Shown here piece after piece: positions 1-6,256 of a stretch of 26,052 nucleotides of DNA; position 1 is the first letter of the stretch; the number at the start of each line of letters is the position of its first letter. A model generated the notes under the pieces. That model saw only the letters and a program-made list of their open reading frames with translations, ran no database searches and had not been told where the DNA came from. This DNA is from Leptolinea sp. UBA5366 (GTDB lineage: Bacteria > Chloroflexota > Anaerolineae > Anaerolineales > Anaerolineaceae). Made by a program: the position numbers and the translations under genes. The DNA is taken from positions 1 to 26,052 of the forward strand of contig DHPK01000015.1 in NCBI GenBank assembly GCA_002407845.1, read 5' to 3'.

Positions 1-168
1 ACAGAGAATTTTCATGTGGTAGGATAGTGAAGACTGCGGCATATCAAGCTGTTCTATCAGAACACAGGCACATTTTTCACCGCTCCGAAGTAACTCAAGG
101 ATACGCAGCCGCTTTTCGTCGCAGAAGGCTTTGAATACCTTTACTTGATCATCATATGTGGTAACTAT
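1..168 (-). CDS. ArsR-family metalloregulator, N-terminal part (runs off left edge)
   Basis: The minus strand stays open for 56 codons from 168 to the window edge and reads as the N-terminal half of a winged-helix ArsR/SmtB repressor: a DQVKVFKAFCDEKRLRIL helix, then EKCACVLIEQL, then the recognition-helix start PQSSLSYHMKILC. The Cys-Ala-Cys pair sits where ArsR repressors carry their vicinal thiol pair (ELCVCDL), so a thiophilic metal(loid) ligand such as arsenite is likely; that is family knowledge, not shown here. The Shine-Dalgarno GAGGTGAG (172-179) points to an ATA codon at 166-168. An in-frame TGA lies 12 bases upstream of it, and no ATG, GTG or TTG is available in frame near the site. 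The start may be a rare ATA or a mutated ATG. The 3' half lies outside the window. Confidence 0.8.
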   Translation of the reverse strand, partial: MVTTYDDQVKVFKAFCDEKRLRILELLRSGEKCACVLIEQLDMPQSSLSYHMKILC

Positions 169-177
169 GTTCTCACC

Positions 178-237
178 TCAAATCCAAAAAACTTGATATG
201 ATACATTATATGCTTCAAATCCAAAAATGTCAATATG
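178..237 (-). promoter_or_regulatory. Consensus sigma-70 promoter with tandem operator-like repeats for the ArsR gene
   Basis: On the minus strand TTGACA (228-233) is followed after exactly 17 bases by TATAAT (205-210), a perfect housekeeping promoter. A 23-base direct repeat (178-200 and 215-237, 19 of 23 positions identical, core TCAAATCCAAAAA on the plus strand) covers the -35 in one copy and lies just upstream of the Shine-Dalgarno in the other. A strong promoter straddled by repeats is the expected arrangement for an autorepressed ArsR-type gene; binding is inferred. Confidence 0.75.
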
Positions 238-253
238 TTTTATGTGATTTATG

Positions 254-289
254 AAAAAGACACTCCACGACTTAATTTCCGTAGAGTGC
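254..289 (-). terminator. Rho-independent terminator after the recombinase remnant
   Basis: On the minus strand a 10-bp stem (280-289 with 260-269, two G-U pairs, 10-base loop) is followed by CTTTTTC. It lies 17 bases past the recombinase stop codon and just upstream of the ArsR promoter, so it separates the two units. Confidence 0.75.
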
Positions 290-306
290 CTTGCTCGTTT
301 TTTGCT

Positions 307-588
307 CTATTCTTCCACATCAACCGTCAAGCCCGATTTAAATTCCACGGTAAATTTGTCCTCATAGATGATGACATTTTCAATCAGCCGTCGGATAAGT
401 TGCTCATCATATTCGGTGAGGGCGGTGGATTGCTTCTTTAGAAATGTGCTCATATCAGCAATCCGCTTTTTGAGCTCGTCACGGTTAGCGCTTTCAAGAA
501 GCAGCTTTTGCTTTTGGTCACGCAGACGGTGAATCTCATCGCCTACTTTTTCGTAATCCGCGTTGGAGGTGGCCAGTTTCAGGCAGCT
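307..588 (-). pseudogene. Large serine recombinase, C-terminal remnant (DUF4368-type)
   Basis: The minus strand encodes about 90 residues that read as the end of a transposon-type large serine recombinase: KLATSNADYEKVGDEIHRL coiled coil, then TALTEYDEQLIRRLIENV, then FTVEFKSGLTVDVEE and a TAG stop at 307-309. Tails of this kind (YDEQL..RLIE.V, then FTVEFKSG) are typical of recombinases on Firmicutes mobile elements. The catalytic N-terminal domain and zinc-ribbon region are missing: upstream, the sequence changes to the 3' part of the LPETG protein, which uses another frame. Homology clearly begins at about 579; any codons between 580 and 588 are uncertain. The fragment cannot be an active recombinase. 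It marks either an integrated-element scar or an assembly join. Confidence 0.8.
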
Positions 589-2116
589 CGGGTTCTTCCG
601 GCATCTCAGGTTTCTCCGGTGGCTTGTTACGATTTGTAAATTTGCAGATGATTGACTCTCCGGCGTCGATGCCGATCACCGCCTGTCCATTTTCAAGATC
701 GCCGTAACTCGGCAGCGATTCTGGTGCTTGTTTTGCGCGCACGATCGGTGGTTCAAAGACTCCTTCCTGGCAAACGATATCCGTCAGTTCCCAATTGGAG
801 GGGATCAGCTCTTTGATCTCGATTGTTGTGCCAATCATTTCCGGTGTGATTGGAATGATCTCATACTCGCCATCTGCCAGCGATGCCACGACTGTATCAC
901 CATTTTTGAATGTGAATTTCTGGTTCGACCCCGCAGGAAAAGTTGATTTTTCAATCACAATGCTGTTGGGAGGCACGTTCTTGATCATGCACTCAACAAT
1001 TTCATCTGTTTCAAGCATGATTTCGGCAAGTGTCTGTTCTTTTCCCAGCGAACTTTCGCAGGTGGAGATTACCGTCCACTCGCGCAGATCAGGATAAGAA
1101 GGTAAATATTCGATAATCGAATAAATTCCAGGAGCAAAATCCGCGATATATGATCCGCCGTTTCCTTTCAGAGAGAAGCTCTGGTACTGAAATCCCTCAT
1201 TTTTACTGAAAAGCTCCATAAAGAAAATGGATTGATCAGAACCTTCAGAATAAGCATGTTTTTCAATTTTAATCCTGCCGTTATCAGATTGGCGATTTTC
1301 AAATGTGCAAGTCCCGGTTTGTCCAATTTTCAAATCAATTTCGGCTGTTTGATTTTCGAGGTCAATCACTGCATTTGCGCCAAAGCACTGCAAATCGGCC
1401 AATTCCCAGCCTGCTGGAATGTTTATTTCGGACAATCGATATTTTCCTGGAACGAGCCGTTCACGTGTTTGAGACAAATAGTCTATAAACAAACTATACC
1501 CTTCTGATCCAAAAATTGGATTTGAAAATACTGCTTGATCGAGTTGAACTTCAATCGTATGAGACGCAGCTGTGGGGTGATCAATCGGACCGGTCAGCCT
1601 AAACGAGAATCTCTCCCAGTTTTGATTATAGGAATATTTAATCACCCGAATATCCGCCCAGGGCAGCCCCATGTTCGTCACTTGACATATAAGCGTGCCT
1701 TTTCCAACTGGGGTTGGAGCAAAAACGACATCCGAATCATAAATATTACAGGCGCCTGATCGAATTTGCCAGGGTTCAGCGCCTTCGATTTCGCGGAATG
1801 AATACTTCCAGGGAATCGGATTCGGGGCTTCCCAATCAACATAAAAGTCCATATCTGCGACCTCGAATTCCCAATCGGGTCCGGTGATTTCGATCGGATC
1901 GCCAAATTTTTCAGGTTCTTCAAAATTCTGCTGGCGATAGACCTGAACCAGCAGGCGGTCAGATGTCTCTTCAAATTCCCAAGATTTAGCGACTGCCGCG
2001 CCGCCATAATAGGCGAAACCGCCTTGCGCGCTAGCAGGGAGACTGGAAAATAAGAATAGAATTGCAATCAATAACATCGTTGCGGAGATTTTTGCTTTAA
2101 ATTGTCCTGAATTCAT
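536..2116 (-). CDS. Secreted surface protein with prealbumin-like repeats and LPETG motif, C-terminus replaced
   Basis: Reads 526 codons. It has a Sec signal peptide (residues 1-30, basic start, MLLIAILFLFSSLPASA, cleavage after ASA). About three repeats of a prealbumin/SpaA-like beta domain follow, each ending in a W-E-L-x-D-x-x-C strand and a C-x-F/I-x-N strand (roughly residues 165-275, 280-380, 383-500). A Pro/Glu spacer then leads to LPETG (572-586 in DNA). In a sortase substrate a hydrophobic anchor and basic tail should follow; here only HLQRGLRKSRR remains, read out of frame from recombinase DNA, so the anchor is lost. The Shine-Dalgarno AGAGGAAG supports the ATG at 2116. Likely role: extracellular adhesion or a surface layer; the exact function is unknown. 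Confidence 0.75.
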   Translation of the reverse strand: MNSGQFKAKISATMLLIAILFLFSSLPASAQGGFAYYGGAAVAKSWEFEETSDRLLVQVYRQQNFEEPEKFGDPIEITGPDWEFEVADMDFYVDWEAPNPIPWKYSFREIEGAEPWQIRSGACNIYDSDVVFAPTPVGKGTLICQVTNMGLPWADIRVIKYSYNQNWERFSFRLTGPIDHPTAASHTIEVQLDQAVFSNPIFGSEGYSLFIDYLSQTRERLVPGKYRLSEINIPAGWELADLQCFGANAVIDLENQTAEIDLKIGQTGTCTFENRQSDNGRIKIEKHAYSEGSDQSIFFMELFSKNEGFQYQSFSLKGNGGSYIADFAPGIYSIIEYLPSYPDLREWTVISTCESSLGKEQTLAEIMLETDEIVECMIKNVPPNSIVIEKSTFPAGSNQKFTFKNGDTVVASLADGEYEIIPITPEMIGTTIEIKELIPSNWELTDIVCQEGVFEPPIVRAKQAPESLPSYGDLENGQAVIGIDAGESIICKFTNRNKPPEKPEMPEEPELPETGHLQRGLRKSRR

Positions 2117-2511
2117 TTTTTGCTTCCTCTCAATCTGATCTCATTCCCAAGGATATGCAGTATTCGTTATGAAAATGAATTGCAATTGGGCAATTATTTC
2201 ATTGTTTATTAATTTACTCATAGAATTCGTGTCAAAAGGAACATTTCTCAAACGATTTTACTTTATTTTCAAAAATTTATATCTGACTTTCAGCGGAGAA
2301 GTAAGATATTTTTGACAGATTTTGATTTTTGTATAAAACTACGTTTGATTTTTTTTATTTACCTCATTCGATCATTCTCTTGCTTCAATATTGCAAACGA
2401 TTGTTCCGTCCCAGATGATTGTTTCCCAGCTGTCTTTAGGCATGACAGGTGACTTTAAAATCACCCTTGTAAAACGATGACTCTTTAGATTCCCCCGCCA
2501 TTGAACCTCTT

Positions 2512-2552
2512 TCTAAAAACGGCAGCTGACCGGATTTAACCAGCTGCCGTTT
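2512..2552 (-). terminator. Perfect 12-bp hairpin, terminator-like on the minus strand
   Basis: AAACGGCAGCTG (2517-2528) pairs perfectly with CAGCTGCCGTTT (2541-2552) around a 12-base loop. On the minus strand the stem runs into TTTTTAG. No gene ends next to it: the 4Fe-4S gene already has its own terminator at 2693-2732. It could be a second terminator or the end of an unannotated small RNA. Confidence 0.5.
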
Positions 2553-2692
2553 CAGAAACAGAAATCTATATAAGCAGCGCGTTATCTTCAGACAGTTCCC
2601 CTTTTGATTTTTTCTTAAGGACGGGATGCAATCTGCTAATTATCTATCACTCTATTTAACAGAAGTATGAATGATAAGGGTCCAGCATAGAG

Positions 2693-2732
2693 ATAAAAAA
2701 AACTTGCTGCCGCAGCTTGCAGCAACAAGTTT
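2693..2732 (-). terminator. Strong rho-independent terminator of the PadR/4Fe-4S operon
   Basis: On the minus strand AAACTTGTTGCTGC pairs over 14 bp (two G-U pairs) with GCGGCAGCAAGTTT around the loop AAGCT, followed by seven or more T. It lies 54 bases after the 4Fe-4S stop codon. Confidence 0.85.
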
Positions 2733-2785
2733 ATACCTTGACAGAGACCTTTTTCTTGGCAATGGACTCAGAAAATTTCAGCGTC

Positions 2786-3418
2786 TCATTTTTTCTGATA
2801 GGCGATTGCATCTTCAGGGCAAATGATTTCACAGTTGAAACATTGATGACACAGTTTTGAATCAATCCGTGCTTTTCGATCCTCTCGGGAGACCTTAACA
2901 GCCGTCGAGGGGCAGGTCGTCTCGCAGCGTTTGCAGCCGATGCATTGCTCGGTGTTCACCTTTCGGGAAAAGCGCGCAAACCGCCCTGTCAAGCTTAATA
3001 AGCCGCCAAATGGGCAGATTTTATTATGAAATACTTCAGGTTTGTAAAAAATCGTGACCAAAACAGACAAGATCAAAAAATAAAAAAGGACGGGGATTTG
3101 AACGCCCAAGAGCTTTCTCAGCATTGCCATTGATAGCCCCATGACAACCAACAAGACCCACGAAAGCCAGCCGGATTCGAGCCATTTCGGGGAATTCCGC
3201 TGTTTGAGTTTCATTTTTTTCGCAGCCGTTTCGGTTACAACCATCGCGCTGTTCATCGGGCAAATCCATCCGCAATAGAATCTTCCGAAAAGAAACGCCG
3301 CCAGCAAACTCACTCCAAAGATTCCCAGCCACACCATCGGTTTTCCCTTCACCATCAGCAATACAAAAAGCCCAAAAAACGCGATCCGGGATAAATTAAT
3401 TCGCACTTGTTTTGACAT
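2786..3418 (-). CDS. NapH/MauN-like polytopic membrane protein with two 4Fe-4S clusters
   Basis: A 210-residue membrane electron carrier. Two hydrophobic segments (about 10-50) are followed by FYCGWICP (Cys 49, 53), two more segments (about 87-125), a KICPFGG motif (Cys 135), then a cytoplasmic-type ferredoxin domain with C-x2-C-x2-C-x3-CP at 159-169 and 190-200. This pattern is that of the NapH/CcoG/MauN group, which passes electrons between quinol or flavin and soluble partners. No partner reductase is adjacent. The ATG at 3418 is preferred, with AGGGG 10-11 bases upstream; a TTG at 3427 overlapping the PadR stop (TTGA) is the alternative. Translational coupling to PadR is likely. The gene ends at an A6 tract: a -1 shift there would add 19 residues. 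Confidence 0.8.
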   Translation of the reverse strand: MSKQVRINLSRIAFFGLFVLLMVKGKPMVWLGIFGVSLLAAFLFGRFYCGWICPMNSAMVVTETAAKKMKLKQRNSPKWLESGWLSWVLLVVMGLSMAMLRKLLGVQIPVLFYFLILSVLVTIFYKPEVFHNKICPFGGLLSLTGRFARFSRKVNTEQCIGCKRCETTCPSTAVKVSREDRKARIDSKLCHQCFNCEIICPEDAIAYQKK

Positions 3419-3423
3419 CGTTT

Positions 3424-3807
3424 TCAATCCCCTTTATGTTTTGTATTTTGTTGATCAAATCTCGCCAGAAGTTTTTCAATGCGCGTTTTTCTTTTCTTCA
3501 GCATTTCAGTCCAAAACTCCAGCTCTTTTTTACCTCTGTCCGTTATTTCATAAACTCTTTTTTGAGGGCCCTGCTCCCCTTCCTGCCAAAAAGAGGTCAC
3601 CAGACAATCCTCTTCCATCTTCCGCAAGTTCCGGTAAATCGTACTGAGATTGATTTCGTCCGTTTCAAAGCCAAAATACGACAGGTTTTCAGCCAGCTCA
3701 TACCCGTGTGCTGTTTTTTCATTCAGCAGCATGAGCAGACAAACTACGAAAAAACGTTCGCCTGGATTGCCTTTCCGAACCAAACACTGATTTCTCTCCG
3801 GTTTCAA
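3424..3807 (-). CDS. PadR-family transcriptional regulator
   Basis: A 127-residue PadR repressor. The winged helix covers about residues 15-90, with the family hallmarks HGYEL (helix 2), STIYRNLRKMEEDCLV (recognition helix) and KRVYEITDRGKKEL (wing). A short Lys/Arg-rich C-terminal helix (LKKRKTRIEKLLARF) fits dimerisation. The start is TTG at 3807 with AGGAGAAGG 4-10 bases upstream; no in-frame ATG is near. Its stop overlaps the alternative TTG of the 4Fe-4S gene, so the two form an operon, and the regulator probably controls its own operon through the dyad at 3832-3852. The effector is unknown; PadR proteins answer phenolics, drugs or redox cues. Confidence 0.85.
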   Translation of the reverse strand: MKPERNQCLVRKGNPGERFFVVCLLMLLNEKTAHGYELAENLSYFGFETDEINLSTIYRNLRKMEEDCLVTSFWQEGEQGPQKRVYEITDRGKKELEFWTEMLKKRKTRIEKLLARFDQQNTKHKGD

Positions 3808-3831
3808 TCGTCCTTCTCCTGTACTTAGCAG

Positions 3832-3852
3832 CTATATACGTCATGCATATAG
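3832..3852. promoter_or_regulatory. Candidate PadR operator
   Basis: CTATATAC-gtcat-GCATATAG is a 21-base dyad with 8-bp arms and one mismatch, lying 25 bases upstream of the PadR start. AT-rich ATAT-containing dyads upstream of their own gene are the usual PadR target. Binding is inferred from position and symmetry. Confidence 0.5.
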
Positions 3853-4136
3853 TCTGACCGCACTTAGTTTACCGGAATATGCTATCGCTGTCAAATCCTG
3901 ACCCATTACAAAAGCGATTCTCATAAGCCCTTCGTGGTTGCAAAGTGTCAAAGCATAACTAACAATCCATCTATAGAAGCCTCTTCCTAGCTAAAATCAA
4001 AGTAGAGAATGGTTAACACAAGAGATTTTTTCGGATTGCCTCAATCGCGGATTTTTCCTGAAACGACGGGACAGAATCATTTATAATGGGGGAAATCAGA
4101 AATATTTCGAAAATCTACTTCTTTTGGAGGTGTTGA
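3853..4136. other. Divergent intergenic region between PadR and the GltD-like gene
   Basis: Together with 3808-3852 this gap is 329 bases. No gene or strong hairpin is seen. It holds the PadR-side operator at its left end, the candidate plus-strand promoter at 4058-4087, and the Shine-Dalgarno GGAGGT (4126-4131) of the GltD-like gene. Confidence 0.5.
4058..4087 (+). promoter_or_regulatory. Candidate promoter of the GltD-like gene
   Basis: A perfect -10 TATAAT (4082-4087) is preceded after 18 bases by CTGAAA (4058-4063, four of six matches to TTGACA). The predicted start of transcription near 4094 would give a leader of about 43 bases. Confidence 0.4.
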
Positions 4137-5375
4137 ATGGCAATCCATGTAATCGACGAAGCCAATCGTTGCCTGCAATGCAAAAAGCCGCTCTGCCGAA
4201 CCGGCTGTCCTGTTAATACACCGATTCCACAGATGATCAATCTGTTGTTGAATTCACAAATTGGCACTGCCGGCAAAATGCTGTTCGACAACAATCCATT
4301 GTCCATCGCCTGTTCGCTGATCTGTAATCATGATAATCAATGCGAAGGGCATTGTATTTTGAATAAAAAGAGCAGCCCAATTCACATCGGCACCATTGAA
4401 CAGTACATCTCAAATAGCTATCTGGACAGCGCGGAAATCGATTGCGCACCAAGCAATGGGATCATGGCTGCGATCATCGGAGCCGGGCCGGCTGGCATCA
4501 CGATTGCCGTCGAGCTGCGGAAAAAAGGGTATGACGTGACGATCTTTGAAGCGAACGACAAGATCGGCGGCATCATGCGCTACGGCATCCCCGAATTTCG
4601 ACTGCCGAAAACTATTCTCGACCGCCTTGGAAAAAAACTGAACGAAATTCAGATTAAACTGCGCCCGAATGTCCTGATAGGACCATCTATCACGATCGAC
4701 GATATGTTCCGCGACGGTTATAAGTCCATTTTTATCGGCACCGGTGTGTGGCGTCCGAAAAAACTGGGGATTCCAGGCGAGAGCCTTGGCAATGTTCATT
4801 TTGCAATCGACTATTTGAAAAACCCTGAATCCTATAATTTGGGCGAACGTGTCGTGGTGATCGGCATGGGGAACTCGGCAGTCGATGTCGCGCGCACTGC
4901 CATCCGCCATAAGGTGCGAAATCTGCGCATTGTCACGCACAGCTTGAAAAGCACTGCCCGCGAAACTGAACTGGAATATGCCCAGATCGATGGCGCTGAA
5001 CTGATCTATGGCCTGAGCATTCAACGAATCACGCCGGGGGGACCGATCTTTTGCAAGAATATTTTCGATGACGAGGGGAATATCATCGGGCAAGAGGATG
5101 AAGAAGTTTTGATGGAATCGGATTCCGTCATCATCGCGATCAGCCAGGGACCGATGAATCGGCTGGTAACTTCGACCAGCGATCTGAAAGCCAATGAAAA
5201 AGGGTTGCTGATCACCAACGCATATGGTGAAACCACACGCAGGGGCATCTTCGGCGCCGGTGACGTGGTGCATGGCGCGAAAACAGTGGTTGAAGCTGTT
5301 TCTTATTCGAAAAAAGTTGCCCACCAAATGGATCTCTTCATGCAGGATTTGCCGTTTGAGGACATGCCAAGCTAA
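4137..5375 (+). CDS. GltD-like NAD(P)/FAD oxidoreductase with N-terminal 4Fe-4S domain
   Basis: A 412-residue flavoprotein of the glutamate synthase small-subunit/DPYD type. The N-terminal domain carries two Cys sets, C12-x2-C15-x4-C20-x3-C24 and C59-x3-C63-x5-C69-x3-C73, for two 4Fe-4S clusters. A dinucleotide fold GAGPAG (115-120, FAD) is followed by the MRYGIPEFRLPK loop, a second fold VIGMGNSAVDVA (about 242-253, NADPH), and the FAD-closing GIFGAGDVV near the C-terminus. Such proteins move electrons from NADPH through FAD and Fe-S to a partner. The large glutamate synthase subunit is not next to it and the gene stands alone, so glutamate synthase activity cannot be assigned. Start: ATG with GGAGGT 5 bases upstream. 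Confidence 0.85.
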   Translation: MAIHVIDEANRCLQCKKPLCRTGCPVNTPIPQMINLLLNSQIGTAGKMLFDNNPLSIACSLICNHDNQCEGHCILNKKSSPIHIGTIEQYISNSYLDSAEIDCAPSNGIMAAIIGAGPAGITIAVELRKKGYDVTIFEANDKIGGIMRYGIPEFRLPKTILDRLGKKLNEIQIKLRPNVLIGPSITIDDMFRDGYKSIFIGTGVWRPKKLGIPGESLGNVHFAIDYLKNPESYNLGERVVVIGMGNSAVDVARTAIRHKVRNLRIVTHSLKSTARETELEYAQIDGAELIYGLSIQRITPGGPIFCKNIFDDEGNIIGQEDEEVLMESDSVIIAISQGPMNRLVTSTSDLKANEKGLLITNAYGETTRRGIFGAGDVVHGAKTVVEAVSYSKKVAHQMDLFMQDLPFEDMPS

Positions 5376-5433
5376 ACACAATCAGACCCTTTTCGCGGAG
5401 CTGTTTAGCTTCACAAAATTCATGGTTACACGC

Positions 5434-5472
5434 AAAGTCGCCGTACATGCTTAATTGCAAGACGGCAACTTT
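5434..5472 (+). terminator. Weak terminator-like hairpin after the GltD-like gene
   Basis: AAAGTCGCCGT (5434-5444) pairs with ACGGCAACTTT (5462-5472) with one mismatch and a 17-base loop. No real T-tract follows, so termination is uncertain. Confidence 0.3.
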
Positions 5473-5568
5473 CTATTTCATGATTACTTCGGATAACCTA
5501 AGATATCTTTATGCGCTTAATTCCAGTTAGTTTTTTATTGTTCTCATCTCCGCCGTCAGCTAACCAAC

Positions 5569-5985
5569 CTATTCGCCTATTATTTTTATCAAAACCCGTT
5601 TACTGCGCATGCCATCAAACTCAAAATAAAAGATCTGTTCCCAGGTGCCAAAATCAAGCTTTCCATTCGTGATCGCGCAGACAACTTCCCGCCCCATGAT
5701 CGTCCGTTTCAGATGTCCATCCGCATTATCCTCAAATCCATTGTGGCGGTATTGGTTGTAAGGTTTTTCCGGAGCTAATTTTTCCAGCCATACTTCATAG
5801 TCATGATGCAGTCCCGACTCATCATCATTAATAAAAACGCTGGCTGTGATGTTCATGGCATTTACCAGCACCAGCCCTTCGCGGACACCGCTTTCATCGA
5901 TTGCTTGTTGAACTTTATAGGTGATGTTCTCCAGACCTCTGCGCGTGTCAAAGAAAAAATGTAATTCTTTTCGGTAACTTTTCAT
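5569..5985 (-). CDS. YjbQ/UPF0047 family protein
   Basis: A 138-residue single-domain protein matching the YjbQ (UPF0047) family in length and motifs: an N-terminal beta strand (YRKELHFFFDTRRG), GLVLVNAMNITASVFINDDE, HHDYEVWLEKLAP, and the conserved NADGHLKRTIMGREVV segment with its His, ending in LDFGTWEQIFYFEFDG. E. coli YjbQ has weak thiamine-phosphate synthase activity in genetic tests; the true reaction is not settled. The usual spelling of the first part is MNVTASV; here MNITASV. No thiamine gene lies nearby and the gene stands alone. Start: ATG with AAAGGAAA upstream. Confidence 0.85.
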   Translation of the reverse strand: MKSYRKELHFFFDTRRGLENITYKVQQAIDESGVREGLVLVNAMNITASVFINDDESGLHHDYEVWLEKLAPEKPYNQYRHNGFEDNADGHLKRTIMGREVVCAITNGKLDFGTWEQIFYFEFDGMRSKRVLIKIIGE

Positions 5986-6192
5986 GGACGGTTTCCTTTC
6001 AGTTTTTCAAACCGAATTTCTTCATTATTATTTCTGCAAATCCATCATATCATACTGGGAAATTGTCGCTACCCTTATCTATTTCAGCGAAAACACATGG
6101 CGACAGAAACAATTAATTCGGACGGTGCCAAGCTCGAGAAAACATCAATAACAAGTGCGTCTGAACCGACTGCAGACCAGCTGCACTTCATG

Positions 6193-6229
6193 AAAAAAAA
6201 CAGCGGATGGGTCACTCCATCCGCTGTTT
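6193..6229 (-). terminator. Rho-independent terminator of the peptide-importer operon
   Basis: On the minus strand a perfect 13-bp stem, AAACAGCGGATGG with CCATCCGCTGTTT, and a 6-base loop is followed by eight T. It lies about 28 bases after the last gene of the importer operon. Confidence 0.9.
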
Positions 6230-6256
6230 CGATTTCGACCTGAAGTAAACAGGAGG

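Larger units (their letters stand above)
2117..2785. other. 669-base intergenic region, no gene seen
   Basis: The stretch is AT-rich and holds no convincing reading frame. It contains the surface-protein leader (Shine-Dalgarno near 2122-2130), a near-palindrome GGTGACTTTAAAATCACC at 2448-2465, a perfect 12-bp stem at 2517-2552, and the terminator of the 4Fe-4S gene at 2693-2732. A small RNA is possible between these hairpins, but no promoter with good spacing was found. Confidence 0.5.

Noticed and set aside
572..586. LPETG as a working sortase anchor
   Set aside because: The motif is followed by 11 polar and basic residues from recombinase DNA instead of a hydrophobic segment, so the sorting signal is incomplete as sequenced.
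2312..2337. TTGACA and TATAAA on the plus strand as a promoter for a small RNA
   Set aside because: The spacer is only 14 bases, too short for a sigma-70 promoter, and the region is AT-rich enough to give such matches by chance.
4410..5381. A 323-codon open frame on the minus strand opposite the GltD-like gene
   Set aside because: It lies entirely opposite a gene with complete cofactor motifs, has no recognisable domain, and is explained by that gene's codon use.
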